Part shown: positions 51,058 to 60,550 of the stretch, one piece after another
Layout: each line of letters starts with the position of its first letter
Numbering within the stretch: the first letter of the stretch is position 1
From: Rivibacter sp049446155
GTDB taxonomy: Bacteria > Pseudomonadota > Gammaproteobacteria > Burkholderiales > Burkholderiaceae_C
Assembly (NCBI RefSeq): GCF_049446155.1
Contig: NZ_JBMSEE010000004.1
Span: 310,001 to 374,000 of the forward strand
DNA: 64,000 nt
Direction of reading: 5' to 3'
Made by a program: the position numbers and the translations under genes
Notes under the pieces: generated by a model
What the model was told of the DNA's origin: nothing
Databases searched by the model: none
Seen by the model: the letters and a program-made list of their open reading frames with translations, nothing else

Positions 51058-51296
51058 GCGTCGGCCTTGCGAAAGCGCGGCCGCTCAACGCCGTCGACGA
51101 CGACGCGCTCGACGAACATCGCGTAGGGCCGCACCCACAGCGCGCCCTCGCCGTACAGCGGCCGGTAGACCACCAGCGGTTCGTGCGTCTCGCTGTGGCG
51201 CGCGACGCCGATCACCTCGTAGCGGCCGCCCTTGTAGTGGACGTACAGGCCCGGATCGAGCCCGGGCAACGGCGGAAGCGGATCACCAGCGGCCAT
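51054..51296 (-). CDS. DUF1653-family protein
   Basis: An 80-residue protein behind GAGGAG. The DUF1653 pattern is clear: GLYVHYKGGRYEVIGVARHS, then HEPLVVYRPLYGEGALWVRP and MFVERVVVDGVERPRF. Function of the family is unknown; single-domain members are short cytosolic proteins. It is coupled to the SMR transporter (overlapping start and stop) and follows the patatin gene by 12 bases, so all three are probably one operon. Confidence 0.88.
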   Translation of the reverse strand: MAAGDPLPPLPGLDPGLYVHYKGGRYEVIGVARHSETHEPLVVYRPLYGEGALWVRPYAMFVERVVVDGVERPRFRKADA

Positions 51297-51308
51297 GTTC
51301 GATGCTCC

Positions 51309-52391
51309 TCACAGCGGCTGCAGCTTCGACGCATCGGGCTTCTCGAGCCACGCCGCGAACTCGTCGGCCAGGCGTTGCGACTCGGCGACCGCGCGGCTCC
51401 AGTCGCGCACGCGCGCGGCGAGGTTCGGCCCGTAGTGCCTGAAGTCGTTGCGGTCCGGCAGCTTGGCGTTCGGCAGGCTGCGCACCCACTCGGGGTTCGG
51501 CGCCAGCACGACCACGTTGTCGAGCGACGGCGTCGCGCGATGGCGGTGCTTGAGGGCCTTGTCCAGCCAGCCCGGCACCACGGCCTTCTGGAAGTGCGGG
51601 TACAGCACCAGGCCTTCGCCGAGCGACGGGTAGCGCCAGTGCAGGTGGTAGTCGGTGATGCCGCCGTCCCAGTAGGCGCCGGGCGGCGCCCCGGGGATGT
51701 CGTGCACCGCCTTCAGCACGAACGGGATCGAGCACGAGGCCAGCAGCGCCGAGCGGAAGTTGGCCGCGTCGAGCCGCACGCGACGGTGGCGCAGGTCGCC
51801 GAGGTCCACCGGCAGCGCGTCGCCGGGCGACGAGAACACCACGCGCTCCAGCCAGGCACCCAGCGTCTTGCGGCTGACCGCATTGCTCAACACCGCGCCG
51901 AGGTAGCCCAGCGGCGTGCGCACGCGGCCCTCGCGGCCCAGGATGTGGCGCCCGCGCGAGGTGACGATGTGCAGACGATAGCGCGGATGGGCGACCACCT
52001 GCTCGACCTGGCCGTCGAAGAAGTCGTGCAGCTCGCGCTCGAACTCGCGGCTGACCTGGGCGGCGCTGGGCATGCTTCGCCCGGGCTCGATCTCGTAGTC
52101 CTGGCGGATGTAGTCGTGCGCCAGGCGCGCGAAGCCCTGCATCGGTGCGTCCATCGCTGCGGTGGCCATGCGCCATGCACCGATCGATGCGCCGACCAGG
52201 TGCACGGGGTGCGCGCTGGCGCCGAGCCAGCGGCCGAAAAGGAACTGGTCCAGTGGGTTGAGGATCAGCCCTTTGGGGCCGCCCGCCGCTGCGGCGACGA
52301 CGCGCACATCCGCCGGCCGCAGGCCGTGCGACTCGATGTGACGCCGTGCCGCCGGGCCGGCGTGGATGTGCAGCGCGGACGATGAACTCAT
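51309..52391 (-). CDS. Patatin-like phospholipase
   Basis: A 360-residue protein starting MSSSSALHIHAGPAARRHIE. The catalytic dyad is Ser69 in GASIG (67-71) and Asp242 in WDGGITDY, with the glycine-rich oxyanion loop AAAGGPKG (about 34-41). No signal peptide or export motif is visible. Patatins cleave acyl chains from lipids. It is divergent from opgG with 141 bases between and heads an operon with the DUF1653 and SMR genes. Confidence 0.87.
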   Translation of the reverse strand: MSSSSALHIHAGPAARRHIESHGLRPADVRVVAAAAGGPKGLILNPLDQFLFGRWLGASAHPVHLVGASIGAWRMATAAMDAPMQGFARLAHDYIRQDYEIEPGRSMPSAAQVSREFERELHDFFDGQVEQVVAHPRYRLHIVTSRGRHILGREGRVRTPLGYLGAVLSNAVSRKTLGAWLERVVFSSPGDALPVDLGDLRHRRVRLDAANFRSALLASCSIPFVLKAVHDIPGAPPGAYWDGGITDYHLHWRYPSLGEGLVLYPHFQKAVVPGWLDKALKHRHRATPSLDNVVVLAPNPEWVRSLPNAKLPDRNDFRHYGPNLAARVRDWSRAVAESQRLADEFAAWLEKPDASKLQPL

Positions 52392-52532
52392 GGCCGCGAT
52401 GCTAGCCGGCGCCGCAACGCGCGATCCCGGCACGACCCGCGAGTTCCTTCTGTGACGCCTCGGCACGTCTTTTGCCATGCAGCCTCAGCTTCCGTTGCCG
52501 GCACGGTTCAGGCCATCGCCAGAATCGGGCGC

Positions 52533-54119
52533 ATGATCCTGACCCTCCAACACCTAAAAACAGCCGTGCTCGCTCTCTTCGGGATCGGTCGTCGAGCGTT
52601 GTGGGCCGCCGCGCCCATGGCGCTGCTGTGGCCGCACGGTTCGGCGCATGCCGCCTTCGACCTCGAGACGCTGGCCTCGCGCGCTCGCGCGCTGGCGGCC
52701 GCGCCCTGGCGGGCGCCGCCGCCGGCCATCGACGCGCGCGCGGCCGCGCTGAGCTACGACGAGTACCGCGACATCCGCTTTCGCACCGAGGCTTCGTGGT
52801 GGCGCGATGCCGGGCTGCCCTACGAGCTGCAGTTCTTCTCGGTCGGGCGGCGATTCACGCACGCGGTGCGCCTGCAGGAAATCGTCGACGGCCAGGAGCG
52901 CCCGCTGGTGCTGCCGCCCAGCGCGTTCAACTACGGTCGCGCGGCGCCCGCCTTTGCCGCCGCCACGACGGCGCAGGCCGCAGGATTTCGCATCCATACC
53001 GCGCTCAACCGCAAGGACTACAAGGACGAGGTGATCGTCTTCCTCGGCGCGAGCTACTTCCGCGCGGTGGGCAGCGGCCAGCACTACGGCCTGTCGGCGC
53101 GGGCGCTGGCGGTCGACACAGCCGGCGGCGCCGGCCCGGAAGAGTTCCCGTCGTTCACGGCCTTCTGGCTCGAACGCCCGGCCAAGGACGCCCGCTCGCT
53201 GACCCTCTACGCCCTGCTCGAGGGCCCGCGCGTCACCGGCGCCTACCGCTTCGAGCTGCGCCCGGGCACGACGACCGAGGTCGACGTGCAGGCGCGCGTC
53301 TTCCTGCGCGTGGGCGCTCAGCCGCCGGTGACCACACTGGGCATCGCGCCGCTGACGACGATGTTCCTCGGCGGCGAGAACCAGCCGCACCGGCTCGAAG
53401 GCGACCCCGACTTCCGCCCCGAGGTGCACGACTCCGACGGCCTGCAGATCGAGAGCGCCGACGGCGAATGGCTGTGGCGCCCGCTGATCAACCCGCGCCA
53501 CGCCTTCGTGACCAGCTTCCAGATGCCGCGCGGCGTGCGCGGCTTCGGGCTGATGCAGCGCGACCGCCGCTTCACGAGCTACGAGGATCCGGAGGCCCGC
53601 TACGACCAGCGCCCGAGCGTGTGGATCGTGCCGCGCGGCGACTGGGGTGCCGGGCGCGTCGAGCTGCTGCAGTTCGATACCCCGGACGAAACCAACGACA
53701 ACATCGCCGCGTACTGGGTGCCCGCCGTCTATCCCAAGCCGGGCGAGCCGCTGGCTTTTGCCTACACGATGCGCTGGCAGGGCGACGACCTGCAGCGCCC
53801 GCCCGGCGCCTGGGTCGAGCAATCCCGCGTCGGCCGCAGCTATGAGCAGCCAGCGCCGGGCGAAGTGCAGTTCAATATCGACTTCGCCGGTCCGGCGCTG
53901 GCCGGCGAGGCGCCACCCGAGCCAGTCGTCAACCCCGGCGACAACGCCCGCGTTCGAGTTGCCACGGTGCATCCGCTGCCGGGCGAGCCGACCCGCTGGC
54001 GGTTGACGCTGAAGATCCAGCGCCTGGACGCGTCGAAGCCCACGGAGCTGCGCGCCTTCCTGCGCCGCGGCCCCGACACCCTGAGCGAAACATGGACCTA
54101 CGCAATGCCTCCCCGCTGA
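52533..54119 (+). CDS. opgG: Periplasmic glucan biosynthesis protein OpgG (MdoG)
   Basis: A 528-residue protein with an N-terminal signal peptide (about 1-40, ending GSAHA before AFDLETLA). The MdoG domain is recognisable from SYDEYRDIRFR, LPYELQFFSVGRRF, FLGASYFRAVG, EEFPSFTAFWLERP, TTMFLGGEN and VHDSDGLQ. It branches or releases beta-glucan chains in the periplasm during osmoregulated periplasmic glucan synthesis. The coding region overlaps opgH by 28 bases, showing coupled expression with the polymerase. Confidence 0.93.
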   Translation: MILTLQHLKTAVLALFGIGRRALWAAAPMALLWPHGSAHAAFDLETLASRARALAAAPWRAPPPAIDARAAALSYDEYRDIRFRTEASWWRDAGLPYELQFFSVGRRFTHAVRLQEIVDGQERPLVLPPSAFNYGRAAPAFAAATTAQAAGFRIHTALNRKDYKDEVIVFLGASYFRAVGSGQHYGLSARALAVDTAGGAGPEEFPSFTAFWLERPAKDARSLTLYALLEGPRVTGAYRFELRPGTTTEVDVQARVFLRVGAQPPVTTLGIAPLTTMFLGGENQPHRLEGDPDFRPEVHDSDGLQIESADGEWLWRPLINPRHAFVTSFQMPRGVRGFGLMQRDRRFTSYEDPEARYDQRPSVWIVPRGDWGAGRVELLQFDTPDETNDNIAAYWVPAVYPKPGEPLAFAYTMRWQGDDLQRPPGAWVEQSRVGRSYEQPAPGEVQFNIDFAGPALAGEAPPEPVVNPGDNARVRVATVHPLPGEPTRWRLTLKIQRLDASKPTELRAFLRRGPDTLSETWTYAMPPR

Positions 54120-56332
54120 GCGTGCCGCGCGCCTCGACGGCGCCGGCCCTGCTGCGCGGCGCGATGACGCCGCGCGCCTGGCACGGGTTCTGGGCCGGCC
54201 TCGCGGTCGCGCTGCTGGCCGCGCTGGTGGGCCGGCGCAACGCGACCCGACTCGACGCGCCGTGGCGCGCCGCGGCGGGGCGCCGCCGCGCGTTGCTGCT
54301 GGCGCTGGTGGCCGGCTGCGCGGCGCTGGCCACGTGGCTCCTGGTGCCCGAGAACATCGCCGATGCGCCGCCCGCGCAGATCGCCCAGGATGCGCTGTTC
54401 GCGCTGCTGTTCGCATGGATCGCGGCCGGCTGCATCACCGCGGTGATGGGCTGGCGCAGCCTGCAGCGCGGCGATCCGCACGGCCTGTCTGCGCGCGACC
54501 TCGACCGCCAGACGCCGCTCGATCCCGCGGCCCGCACCGCGATCGTGATGCCGATCTGCAACGAGGACATCGCGACCGTCTTCGGCGGCCTGCGCGCGAC
54601 GATCGAGTCGCTGCAGGCCGCGCCGGACGCCGCGCTGTTCGACGTCTTCATCCTCTCTGACAGCCACCGTGCCGGCCTGCCCGAGGCCGAGCTGGCGGCG
54701 TGGCGCGAGCTGCGCGCCGCGCTGGGCGAAGCCGGCGAGCGCGTCCACTACCGCTGGCGGCGCCGGCGCACCAAGCGCAAGGCCGGCAACGTGATGGACT
54801 TCTGCCGCCGCTGGGGCCGCGCCTACCGCTACATGGTGGTGCTCGACGCCGACAGCGTGATGAGCGGCGAGGCGCTGTCGGGCCTGCTGCGCATGATGGA
54901 AGCGCATCCGCGCGCCGGCATCCTGCAGACCGCGCCGCGCGCCGGCGGCATCGACACGCTGCATGCGCGTGCCCAGGCCTTCACCGGCCGCGTGACCGGG
55001 CGCCTGTTCTGCGCCGGCCTCGCGTACTGGCAGCTCGGCGAATCGCACTACTGGGGCCACAACGCGATCCTGCGCGTCGAGCCCTTCATGCGCCATTGCG
55101 CGCTGGCCAAGCTGCCGGGGCGCGGCGGACTCGCCGGCGAGATCCTCTCGCACGACTTCGTCGAGGCGGCGTTGATGCGTCGCGCCGGCTACGAGGTCTG
55201 GCTGGTCGGCGACCTCGACGGCAGCTACGAGCAGCAGCCGCCGCACCTGGCCGACGAACTGCAGCGCGACCGCCGCTGGTGCCAGGGCAACCTGCAGAAC
55301 GCGCGACTGATCGCCGAGCCGGGCTTCGCCGGGGTGCACCGCGCGATGTTCCTCACGGGCGCCCTGTCCTATCTGGCGTCGCCCCTGTGGCTGGCCTTCG
55401 TGCTGCTGGGCGCGCTGCCGTGGCTGGCCGACGCCAGCGCCACTGCCGCGCCGAGCGGCGCCGCGCTCGCCCTGTGGACCGCGACGCTGGCGATGCTGTT
55501 CCTGCCGCGCCTGCTCGGCGTGCTGCTGGTGCTGCAAGAAGGCGAGCAGCGCGCCTACGGCGGCGCCTGGCGCCTGGCCGGCAGCGCCGCCCTCGAGGCC
55601 GTGCTGTCGGCGCTGCAGGCACCGGTGCGCATGGTCGCGCATTCGCTGTTCGTGCTGGGCGCGCTCACCGGGCTGAAACTGCAGTGGACCTCGCCTTCGC
55701 GCGAGGCGCAGGACATCGGCTGGCGCGACGCCTGCGCGCGCTTCGGCGTCGCCGGCGCGCTGATGGCCGGGCTGTTCGCCTGGCTGCTCGCCGGGCGGCC
55801 CACGCAGGCCTGGCGCATCGCGCCGCTGGCGCTGCCGCTGCTGCTCGCGGTGCCCTTGTCGGTGGCGACGAGCCGCGCGCGCATCGGCCAGGCGCTGCGC
55901 CGGCGCGGCTGGCTGCTGACCCCCGAGGAATCGCAGACGCCGCCGGTGCTGCGCGCGGCATGGCATGCCGGCAGCATGCCGCCGGCCCTGCCTGACGCGG
56001 CGCAACAGCCGCCGGTTCAGGCGCCGCGTGTGAGCGCCGTGGCGGCCTTGCCCATGCGTCGCAGGCCGGCGCTCGCGCTGGCGCGCCGCGCGATGGTGGC
56101 GGCCGGCGTCGGCGCCGCCGCGCTGACGGCGGCCGCACTGCCCACTGGCATGGGCGACAGCGCGCTGACCGCCAACCATCTGGAGCTGCAGCGCATCGTG
56201 CTGATGGCCTCCAGCCCGGCAGCGGCGCCGCGCGTGCTGGGGCCTGCGCCGCGCCTGCAGCGCGCCAAGGCGGCGCTGCGGCCCGTGCCCGAGCCGGCCC
56301 GCGCCGCGGCGGCAGCCACCGCGGCGATCTGA
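54092..56332 (+). CDS. opgH: Membrane glucosyltransferase OpgH (MdoH)
   Basis: A 746-residue GT2-family polymerase. Two N-terminal membrane helices precede the cytosolic catalytic domain with TAIVMPICNEDIATVFGGLR, FDVFILSDS, VVLDADSVM and LSHDFVEAALMRRAGY, then the processive signature RRWCQG. Further helices follow (about 415-560). It uses UDP-glucose to make the linear glucan backbone and moves it across the inner membrane. The last 90 residues are Ala/Pro-rich and of low complexity with a hydrophobic segment (ARRAMVAAGVGAAALTAAAL), an unusual tail. Confidence 0.93.
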   Translation: MDLRNASPLSVPRASTAPALLRGAMTPRAWHGFWAGLAVALLAALVGRRNATRLDAPWRAAAGRRRALLLALVAGCAALATWLLVPENIADAPPAQIAQDALFALLFAWIAAGCITAVMGWRSLQRGDPHGLSARDLDRQTPLDPAARTAIVMPICNEDIATVFGGLRATIESLQAAPDAALFDVFILSDSHRAGLPEAELAAWRELRAALGEAGERVHYRWRRRRTKRKAGNVMDFCRRWGRAYRYMVVLDADSVMSGEALSGLLRMMEAHPRAGILQTAPRAGGIDTLHARAQAFTGRVTGRLFCAGLAYWQLGESHYWGHNAILRVEPFMRHCALAKLPGRGGLAGEILSHDFVEAALMRRAGYEVWLVGDLDGSYEQQPPHLADELQRDRRWCQGNLQNARLIAEPGFAGVHRAMFLTGALSYLASPLWLAFVLLGALPWLADASATAAPSGAALALWTATLAMLFLPRLLGVLLVLQEGEQRAYGGAWRLAGSAALEAVLSALQAPVRMVAHSLFVLGALTGLKLQWTSPSREAQDIGWRDACARFGVAGALMAGLFAWLLAGRPTQAWRIAPLALPLLLAVPLSVATSRARIGQALRRRGWLLTPEESQTPPVLRAAWHAGSMPPALPDAAQQPPVQAPRVSAVAALPMRRRPALALARRAMVAAGVGAAALTAAALPTGMGDSALTANHLELQRIVLMASSPAAAPRVLGPAPRLQRAKAALRPVPEPARAAAAATAAI

Positions 56333-56342
56333 GCGGCTTCGC

Positions 56343-56873
56343 TCAGCGCTTCAGGATCACGCCGCAGGCGATGCGCGCACCGGCATTGCCGGTGGGCTGG
56401 GTCTTGTAGTCGTCCGGCTGCACGTGGACGATGACGCCGCGGCCGACCAGGTCGGTCGCGCCGCTGCCGATCGTTACGCCGGTCAGCGTGAAGCGCGCCT
56501 CGGCGTTGCCGTTTGCGTCGGCCTTCAGCGACGGCATGTCGCCCGCGTGGTGCGCAGCGTCTTGCGGGCCGTGCGGGTGGCCGTCGGGATTGAAGTGGCC
56601 GCCGGCGCTCATGCCGTCGCCGCTGGAGCAGTCGCCCTTCTCGTGCACGTGGAAGCCGTGCTCCTGACCGGGCTTCAGGCCGCTGACCTTGGCGACCACC
56701 GCGACGCCGCCGCCGGCCTGGCTGAAGTCGACCACGCCCGAAGCCGTGTTGCCAGTCGTGGGTTTCAACTCGGCGCGCGCGGCGGGCGCCGAGCCAGGCA
56801 TTGCGCCGCAGCCGGCCAGGCCGGCGCAGGCAAGCGCGGCCAGGGCCGCCGGAAGCAAACGATGAGTCTTCAT
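56343..56873 (-). CDS. sodC: Cu/Zn superoxide dismutase, predicted lipoprotein
   Basis: A 176-residue protein behind AAGGAGC. A lipobox GLAGC gives Cys22 as the lipidated residue, so it is likely anchored in the envelope. Copper ligands His75 and His77 (HGFHVHEKGDC), bridging His93 (GGHFNPDGHPHG), zinc-side His101, His109 and Asp112, and copper His150 are present, as is the Cys82-Cys170 pair. It removes superoxide in the periplasm. It follows tex by 53 bases and is convergent with opgH. Confidence 0.95.
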   Translation of the reverse strand: MKTHRLLPAALAALACAGLAGCGAMPGSAPAARAELKPTTGNTASGVVDFSQAGGGVAVVAKVSGLKPGQEHGFHVHEKGDCSSGDGMSAGGHFNPDGHPHGPQDAAHHAGDMPSLKADANGNAEARFTLTGVTIGSGATDLVGRGVIVHVQPDDYKTQPTGNAGARIACGVILKR

Positions 56874-56926
56874 GCGACGCTCCTTCTTGTTCGTCCGATC
56901 GACAGGCCCAGCGGGCCGCGCGATGC

Positions 56927-59254
56927 TCAGCGCTTGACGCCTTGCAGCTTGGCGAAGGCCGCGGCCATCGCCGAGGGCGCCGCCTGCTGGGCGCCCCGTG
57001 GCGCACTGTAGCGCTCGTTGCGACCGGCCGGGCGGTAGGCGTTGTCCGGCCCACCCGAGCGCACGGGCGCGTCGAGCTTCATCGTCAGCGAGATGCGCCC
57101 GCGGGCCAGGTCGACCTCGAGCACCTTGACCTTGACGATGTCGCCCGTCTTCACGACCTCGCGCGCGTCGTTGACGAACTTGTTCGACAGCTGGCTCACG
57201 TGGACCAAGCCGTCCTGGTGCACGCCGAGGTCGACGAAGGCGCCGAACTGCGCGACGTTGCTGACCGTGCCTTCGAGCGTCATGCCTAGCTGCAGGTCCT
57301 TGATGTCCTCGACGCCGTCGTTGAAGCGCGCGACCTTGAAGTCCGGGCGCGGATCGCGACCGGGCTTCTCGAGCTCGGCCAGGATGTCCTTCACCGTGAT
57401 CGCGCCGAAGCGCTCGTCGGCAAAGGCCTCGGGCTTGAGCTTGCGGATCACGTCGCTGTTGCCGACCAGCTCCTTCACCGGCCGCTTGACGCTTTCGATG
57501 ATCTTCTCGACCACCGGATAGGTCTCGGGGTGCACGCCCGAAAGATCCAGCGGGTTGTCGCCGTCGCGGATGCGCAGGAAGCCGGCCGCCTGCTCGAAGG
57601 TCTTGGCGCCCAGGCCGGCCACGTCGAGCAGCTGCTGGCGGTTGCGGAACGCGCCGTTCGCGTCGCGCCAGCGCACGATGCTCGCAGCGACCGCGCCGGA
57701 CAGGCCCGACACCCGCGACAGCAGCGGTGCCGACGCCGTGTTGAGGTCGACGCCGACCGAGTTCACGCAATCCTCGACCACGGCGTCGAGCGTGCGCGCG
57801 AGCTCGCTTTGGTTCACGTCGTGCTGGTACTGGCCGACGCCGATCGACTTAGGATCGATCTTCACCAGCTCGGCCAGCGGATCCTGGACGCGCCGCGCGA
57901 TCGAAACCGCGCCGCGCAGGCTCACGTCGAGGTCGGGCAGCTCCTTGCTGGCGAACTCCGAGGCGGAGTAGACCGAGGCGCCGGCCTCGCTGACGACCAC
58001 CTTCTCGATGTGCGTGCCCGGCGCGAGCTGCTGGATCTTCTTGATCAGGTCGCCCGCGAGCTTGTCGGTCTCGCGGCTGGCGGTGCCGTTGCCGATCGCG
58101 ATCAGGTTCACGCCGTGCGTCGCGCACAGCCGGCCCAGCGTGTGGATCGAGCCCTCCCAGTCGCGCCGCGGCTCGTGCGGGTAGACCGTGCTGGTGTCGA
58201 GCACCTTGCCGGTGTCGGACACCACCGCGACCTTCACGCCGGTGCGGATGCCCGGATCCAGGCCCATCACGACGCGCTTGCCGGCCGGCGCGGCCAGCAG
58301 CAGGTCGCGCAGGTTCTCGGCGAAGACCTTGATCGCGACCTTTTCGGCCTCTTCGCGCAGGCGCGCGAACAGGTCGCGCTCCAGGCTCAGCGAAAGCTTG
58401 ACCTTCCAGGTCCAGGCGATGGTCTTGCGGATCAGGTCGTCGCTCGGGCGCTTGGCGTGGCTCCAGCCGAGGTGGCGCGCGATGCGGCCCTCTGCCAGCC
58501 CTGGCTTGCCGACTTCGACCTCTTCGTCGAGCACCAGCTTGGCGTCGAGGATCTCCTGCGTGCGGCCGCGAAAGACGGCCAACGCGCGGTGCGAAGGCAC
58601 GGTGCGGATCGGCTCGTCGTAGTCGAAGTAGTCGCGGAACTTGGCGTGATCCGGATGGTTCTCGTCCTTTCCGTCGGCGAGCTTGGAGCGCAGCAGGCCT
58701 TCGCTCCACAGCCATTCGCGCAACAGGCCGACCAGGGCCGCGTCCTCGGCCCAGCGCTCGGACAGCAGGTCGCGCACGCCGTCGAGCACCGCGAAGGCAT
58801 CGGCGAATCCGGCCTCGGCATTCACGAAGGCCGCGGCCTCGGCCTGCGGGTCGAGCGAGGGATCGGCAAACAGCTTGTCGGCCAGCGGCTCGAGCCCGGC
58901 CTCGCGCGCGATCATGCCCTTGGTGCGGCGCTTGGGCTTGAACGGCAGGTAGAGGTCCTCGAGCTCCTGCTTGGTCGGCGCGGCCTCGATCGCGGCGCGC
59001 AGCTCGGGCGTGAGCTTGCCCTGCTCGTCAATGCTCTTGAGCACCGCGGCGCGGCGCTCTTCCAGCTCGCGCAGATAGCCCAGGCGGCTTTCGAGATCGC
59101 GCAGCTGGGCATCGTCGAGGCCGTCGGTGGCCTCCTTGCGGTAGCGGGCGATGAAGGGGACCGTGGCCCCGCCGTCCAGCAGTTCGACGGCGGCATTCAC
59201 TTGAGCCGGCCGAACCTTCAGTTCGGCCGCGATCTGCAGCAGGATCTTTTCCAA
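56927..59254 (-). CDS. tex: RNA-binding transcription accessory protein Tex
   Basis: A 775-residue Tex protein with a TTG start (no ATG/GTG gives a normal N-terminus). Order: N-terminal Tex domain (VPFIARYRKEATDGLDDAQLR from residue 33), YqgF-like nuclease-fold region (GLDPGIRTGVKVAVVSDTG), helix-hairpin-helix (VGVDLNTASAPLLSRVSGLS) and C-terminal S1 RNA-binding domain (about 650-725; GTVSNVAQFGAFVDLGVHQD). It binds RNA and influences transcription; homologous to eukaryotic Spt6. A hairpin lies in the short leader. Confidence 0.94.
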   Translation of the reverse strand: MEKILLQIAAELKVRPAQVNAAVELLDGGATVPFIARYRKEATDGLDDAQLRDLESRLGYLRELEERRAAVLKSIDEQGKLTPELRAAIEAAPTKQELEDLYLPFKPKRRTKGMIAREAGLEPLADKLFADPSLDPQAEAAAFVNAEAGFADAFAVLDGVRDLLSERWAEDAALVGLLREWLWSEGLLRSKLADGKDENHPDHAKFRDYFDYDEPIRTVPSHRALAVFRGRTQEILDAKLVLDEEVEVGKPGLAEGRIARHLGWSHAKRPSDDLIRKTIAWTWKVKLSLSLERDLFARLREEAEKVAIKVFAENLRDLLLAAPAGKRVVMGLDPGIRTGVKVAVVSDTGKVLDTSTVYPHEPRRDWEGSIHTLGRLCATHGVNLIAIGNGTASRETDKLAGDLIKKIQQLAPGTHIEKVVVSEAGASVYSASEFASKELPDLDVSLRGAVSIARRVQDPLAELVKIDPKSIGVGQYQHDVNQSELARTLDAVVEDCVNSVGVDLNTASAPLLSRVSGLSGAVAASIVRWRDANGAFRNRQQLLDVAGLGAKTFEQAAGFLRIRDGDNPLDLSGVHPETYPVVEKIIESVKRPVKELVGNSDVIRKLKPEAFADERFGAITVKDILAELEKPGRDPRPDFKVARFNDGVEDIKDLQLGMTLEGTVSNVAQFGAFVDLGVHQDGLVHVSQLSNKFVNDAREVVKTGDIVKVKVLEVDLARGRISLTMKLDAPVRSGGPDNAYRPAGRNERYSAPRGAQQAAPSAMAAAFAKLQGVKR

Positions 59255-59262
59255 GGCGAGAA

Positions 59263-59281
59263 GGCTCCCCGTACGGGAGCC
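59263..59281 (-). promoter_or_regulatory. Hairpin in the tex 5-prime leader
   Basis: GGCTCCC (59263-59269) and GGGAGCC (59275-59281) form a 7-bp stem with a five-base loop, nine bases upstream of the tex TTG start. GGGGAG, the best ribosome-site candidate, lies inside the stem, so folding could limit translation initiation. It might also be the downstream half of a terminator for the preceding acyltransferase gene, which ends 41 bases away. Confidence 0.35.
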
Positions 59282-59321
59282 GGGATCGAAAGCCGCGCAG
59301 TTTAGCCAGACAGGAAGGGCG

Positions 59322-60365
59322 TCAGCTCGCGACGACGGCTGCGGGGCGTTCGCGGTCCAGGTGCGCCCAGGCCGGGCGCTTGAACAGCCAGCGCAGCCAG
59401 GTGCCGCGCACCGCCCAGTACAGGCACAGCGCGGCCAGGATGCCGAAGGCCGTGATGGCCAGGCCGCCCCAGCCGTTAAAAACCGGCCAGCCCGAACTCA
59501 CCAGCCAGCGCGTCATCGCCGCCAGCGGGATGTAGAAGCCGACATAGACGACCAGCGACTGCTGCCCGAGGTAGCGCAGCCACCCCATCCATGGCACGAG
59601 GCTCAGGAGCCCGCTGATCGAGATCACCGCGCAGGCGCCGGCCAGGCCGAGCGCGAGCGCGACGACCGGCTCATGCGACCACCCCTGCCCCACGGCAACC
59701 CCGTTGACCGCGGCCCACGCGATCAGCCCGACCACGGCCGCGCCGCGATGCGTCTGCACCCACGCCACCAGCTTGAAGAACCAGGGCGCGAACGCATAGC
59801 CGGCATAGAAGAACACGAAGCGCTCGCCAAAGTTCTGCAGCTGGTGGATCGGGCTGCGGAACTCCGAGATGAACAAGCCCGCTCCGAAGGCCAGCATGGC
59901 CCAGGTCGGCACGCGCCGCGTGAGCTTGGTGAAGACGAAGAACACCGCCAGCAGCTGGATGAACCACAGCATCGCGTAGGGCTCGACCATCCAGCGCAGG
60001 AACTCGAGCGCCAGTGCGTCGATGCGGTCGAACGACTGCGCCGCGCTGCGCACCGCGAAGATGATCGCGCTCCACAGCACGAAGAAGTACAGATAGTGGA
60101 CGACCTTCTTGTCGAGGTAGGCGCGCCAGGGACGGTCGATCACGCGGGCGAGGAACAGGCCCGAGATCAGGAAGAAGTCCGGCATCCGGAAGGGCCGCGC
60201 GAACTCGACCAGCTCGTCAAGCCAGTTCGCCGGCGGCAGCGCCCGGCCCAGTTGCCCGAGTTCCTGATGCAAGTCGCGGGCGGCGTACATCATCACCACC
60301 GCGACGATGCAAATGCCCTTGGCGTAGTCGACCCAATCGAGGCGGTGGCTGGAGGAGGAACCCAT
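59322..60365 (-). CDS. Acyltransferase family 3 membrane protein
   Basis: A 347-residue protein starting MGSSSSHRLDWVDYAKGICI with about ten transmembrane helices. RLDWVDYAKGICIVAVVMM and RPFRMPDFFLISGLFLARVI are the acyltransferase-3 N-terminal signature, and KVVHYLYFFVLW follows. In relatives I recall a His after the VVMM segment (MMH); here the residue is Tyr (MMYAARDL), which may alter activity. Such proteins acylate exported sugars, glucans or lipids at the membrane. Nearby opg genes raise the idea of glucan decoration, only by proximity. Confidence 0.82.
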   Translation of the reverse strand: MGSSSSHRLDWVDYAKGICIVAVVMMYAARDLHQELGQLGRALPPANWLDELVEFARPFRMPDFFLISGLFLARVIDRPWRAYLDKKVVHYLYFFVLWSAIIFAVRSAAQSFDRIDALALEFLRWMVEPYAMLWFIQLLAVFFVFTKLTRRVPTWAMLAFGAGLFISEFRSPIHQLQNFGERFVFFYAGYAFAPWFFKLVAWVQTHRGAAVVGLIAWAAVNGVAVGQGWSHEPVVALALGLAGACAVISISGLLSLVPWMGWLRYLGQQSLVVYVGFYIPLAAMTRWLVSSGWPVFNGWGGLAITAFGILAALCLYWAVRGTWLRWLFKRPAWAHLDRERPAAVVAS

Positions 60366-60550
60366 TGGTGCTGCGCTTCCCGTACGACTGCTTACAAACG
60401 GATACGGCACCTTAGTTGGCTTGCACGACGCTGTCGACCACGCAATCGGGCGTTGCGCGCGCCGCCCGACCAACGGTGGCCAGAGAGGGCCGCAGCGGTC
60501 GAGAGCAGCGGCGTTCGGGGCCGCCTGCAGACGGCCCTGCACGCACGGTT

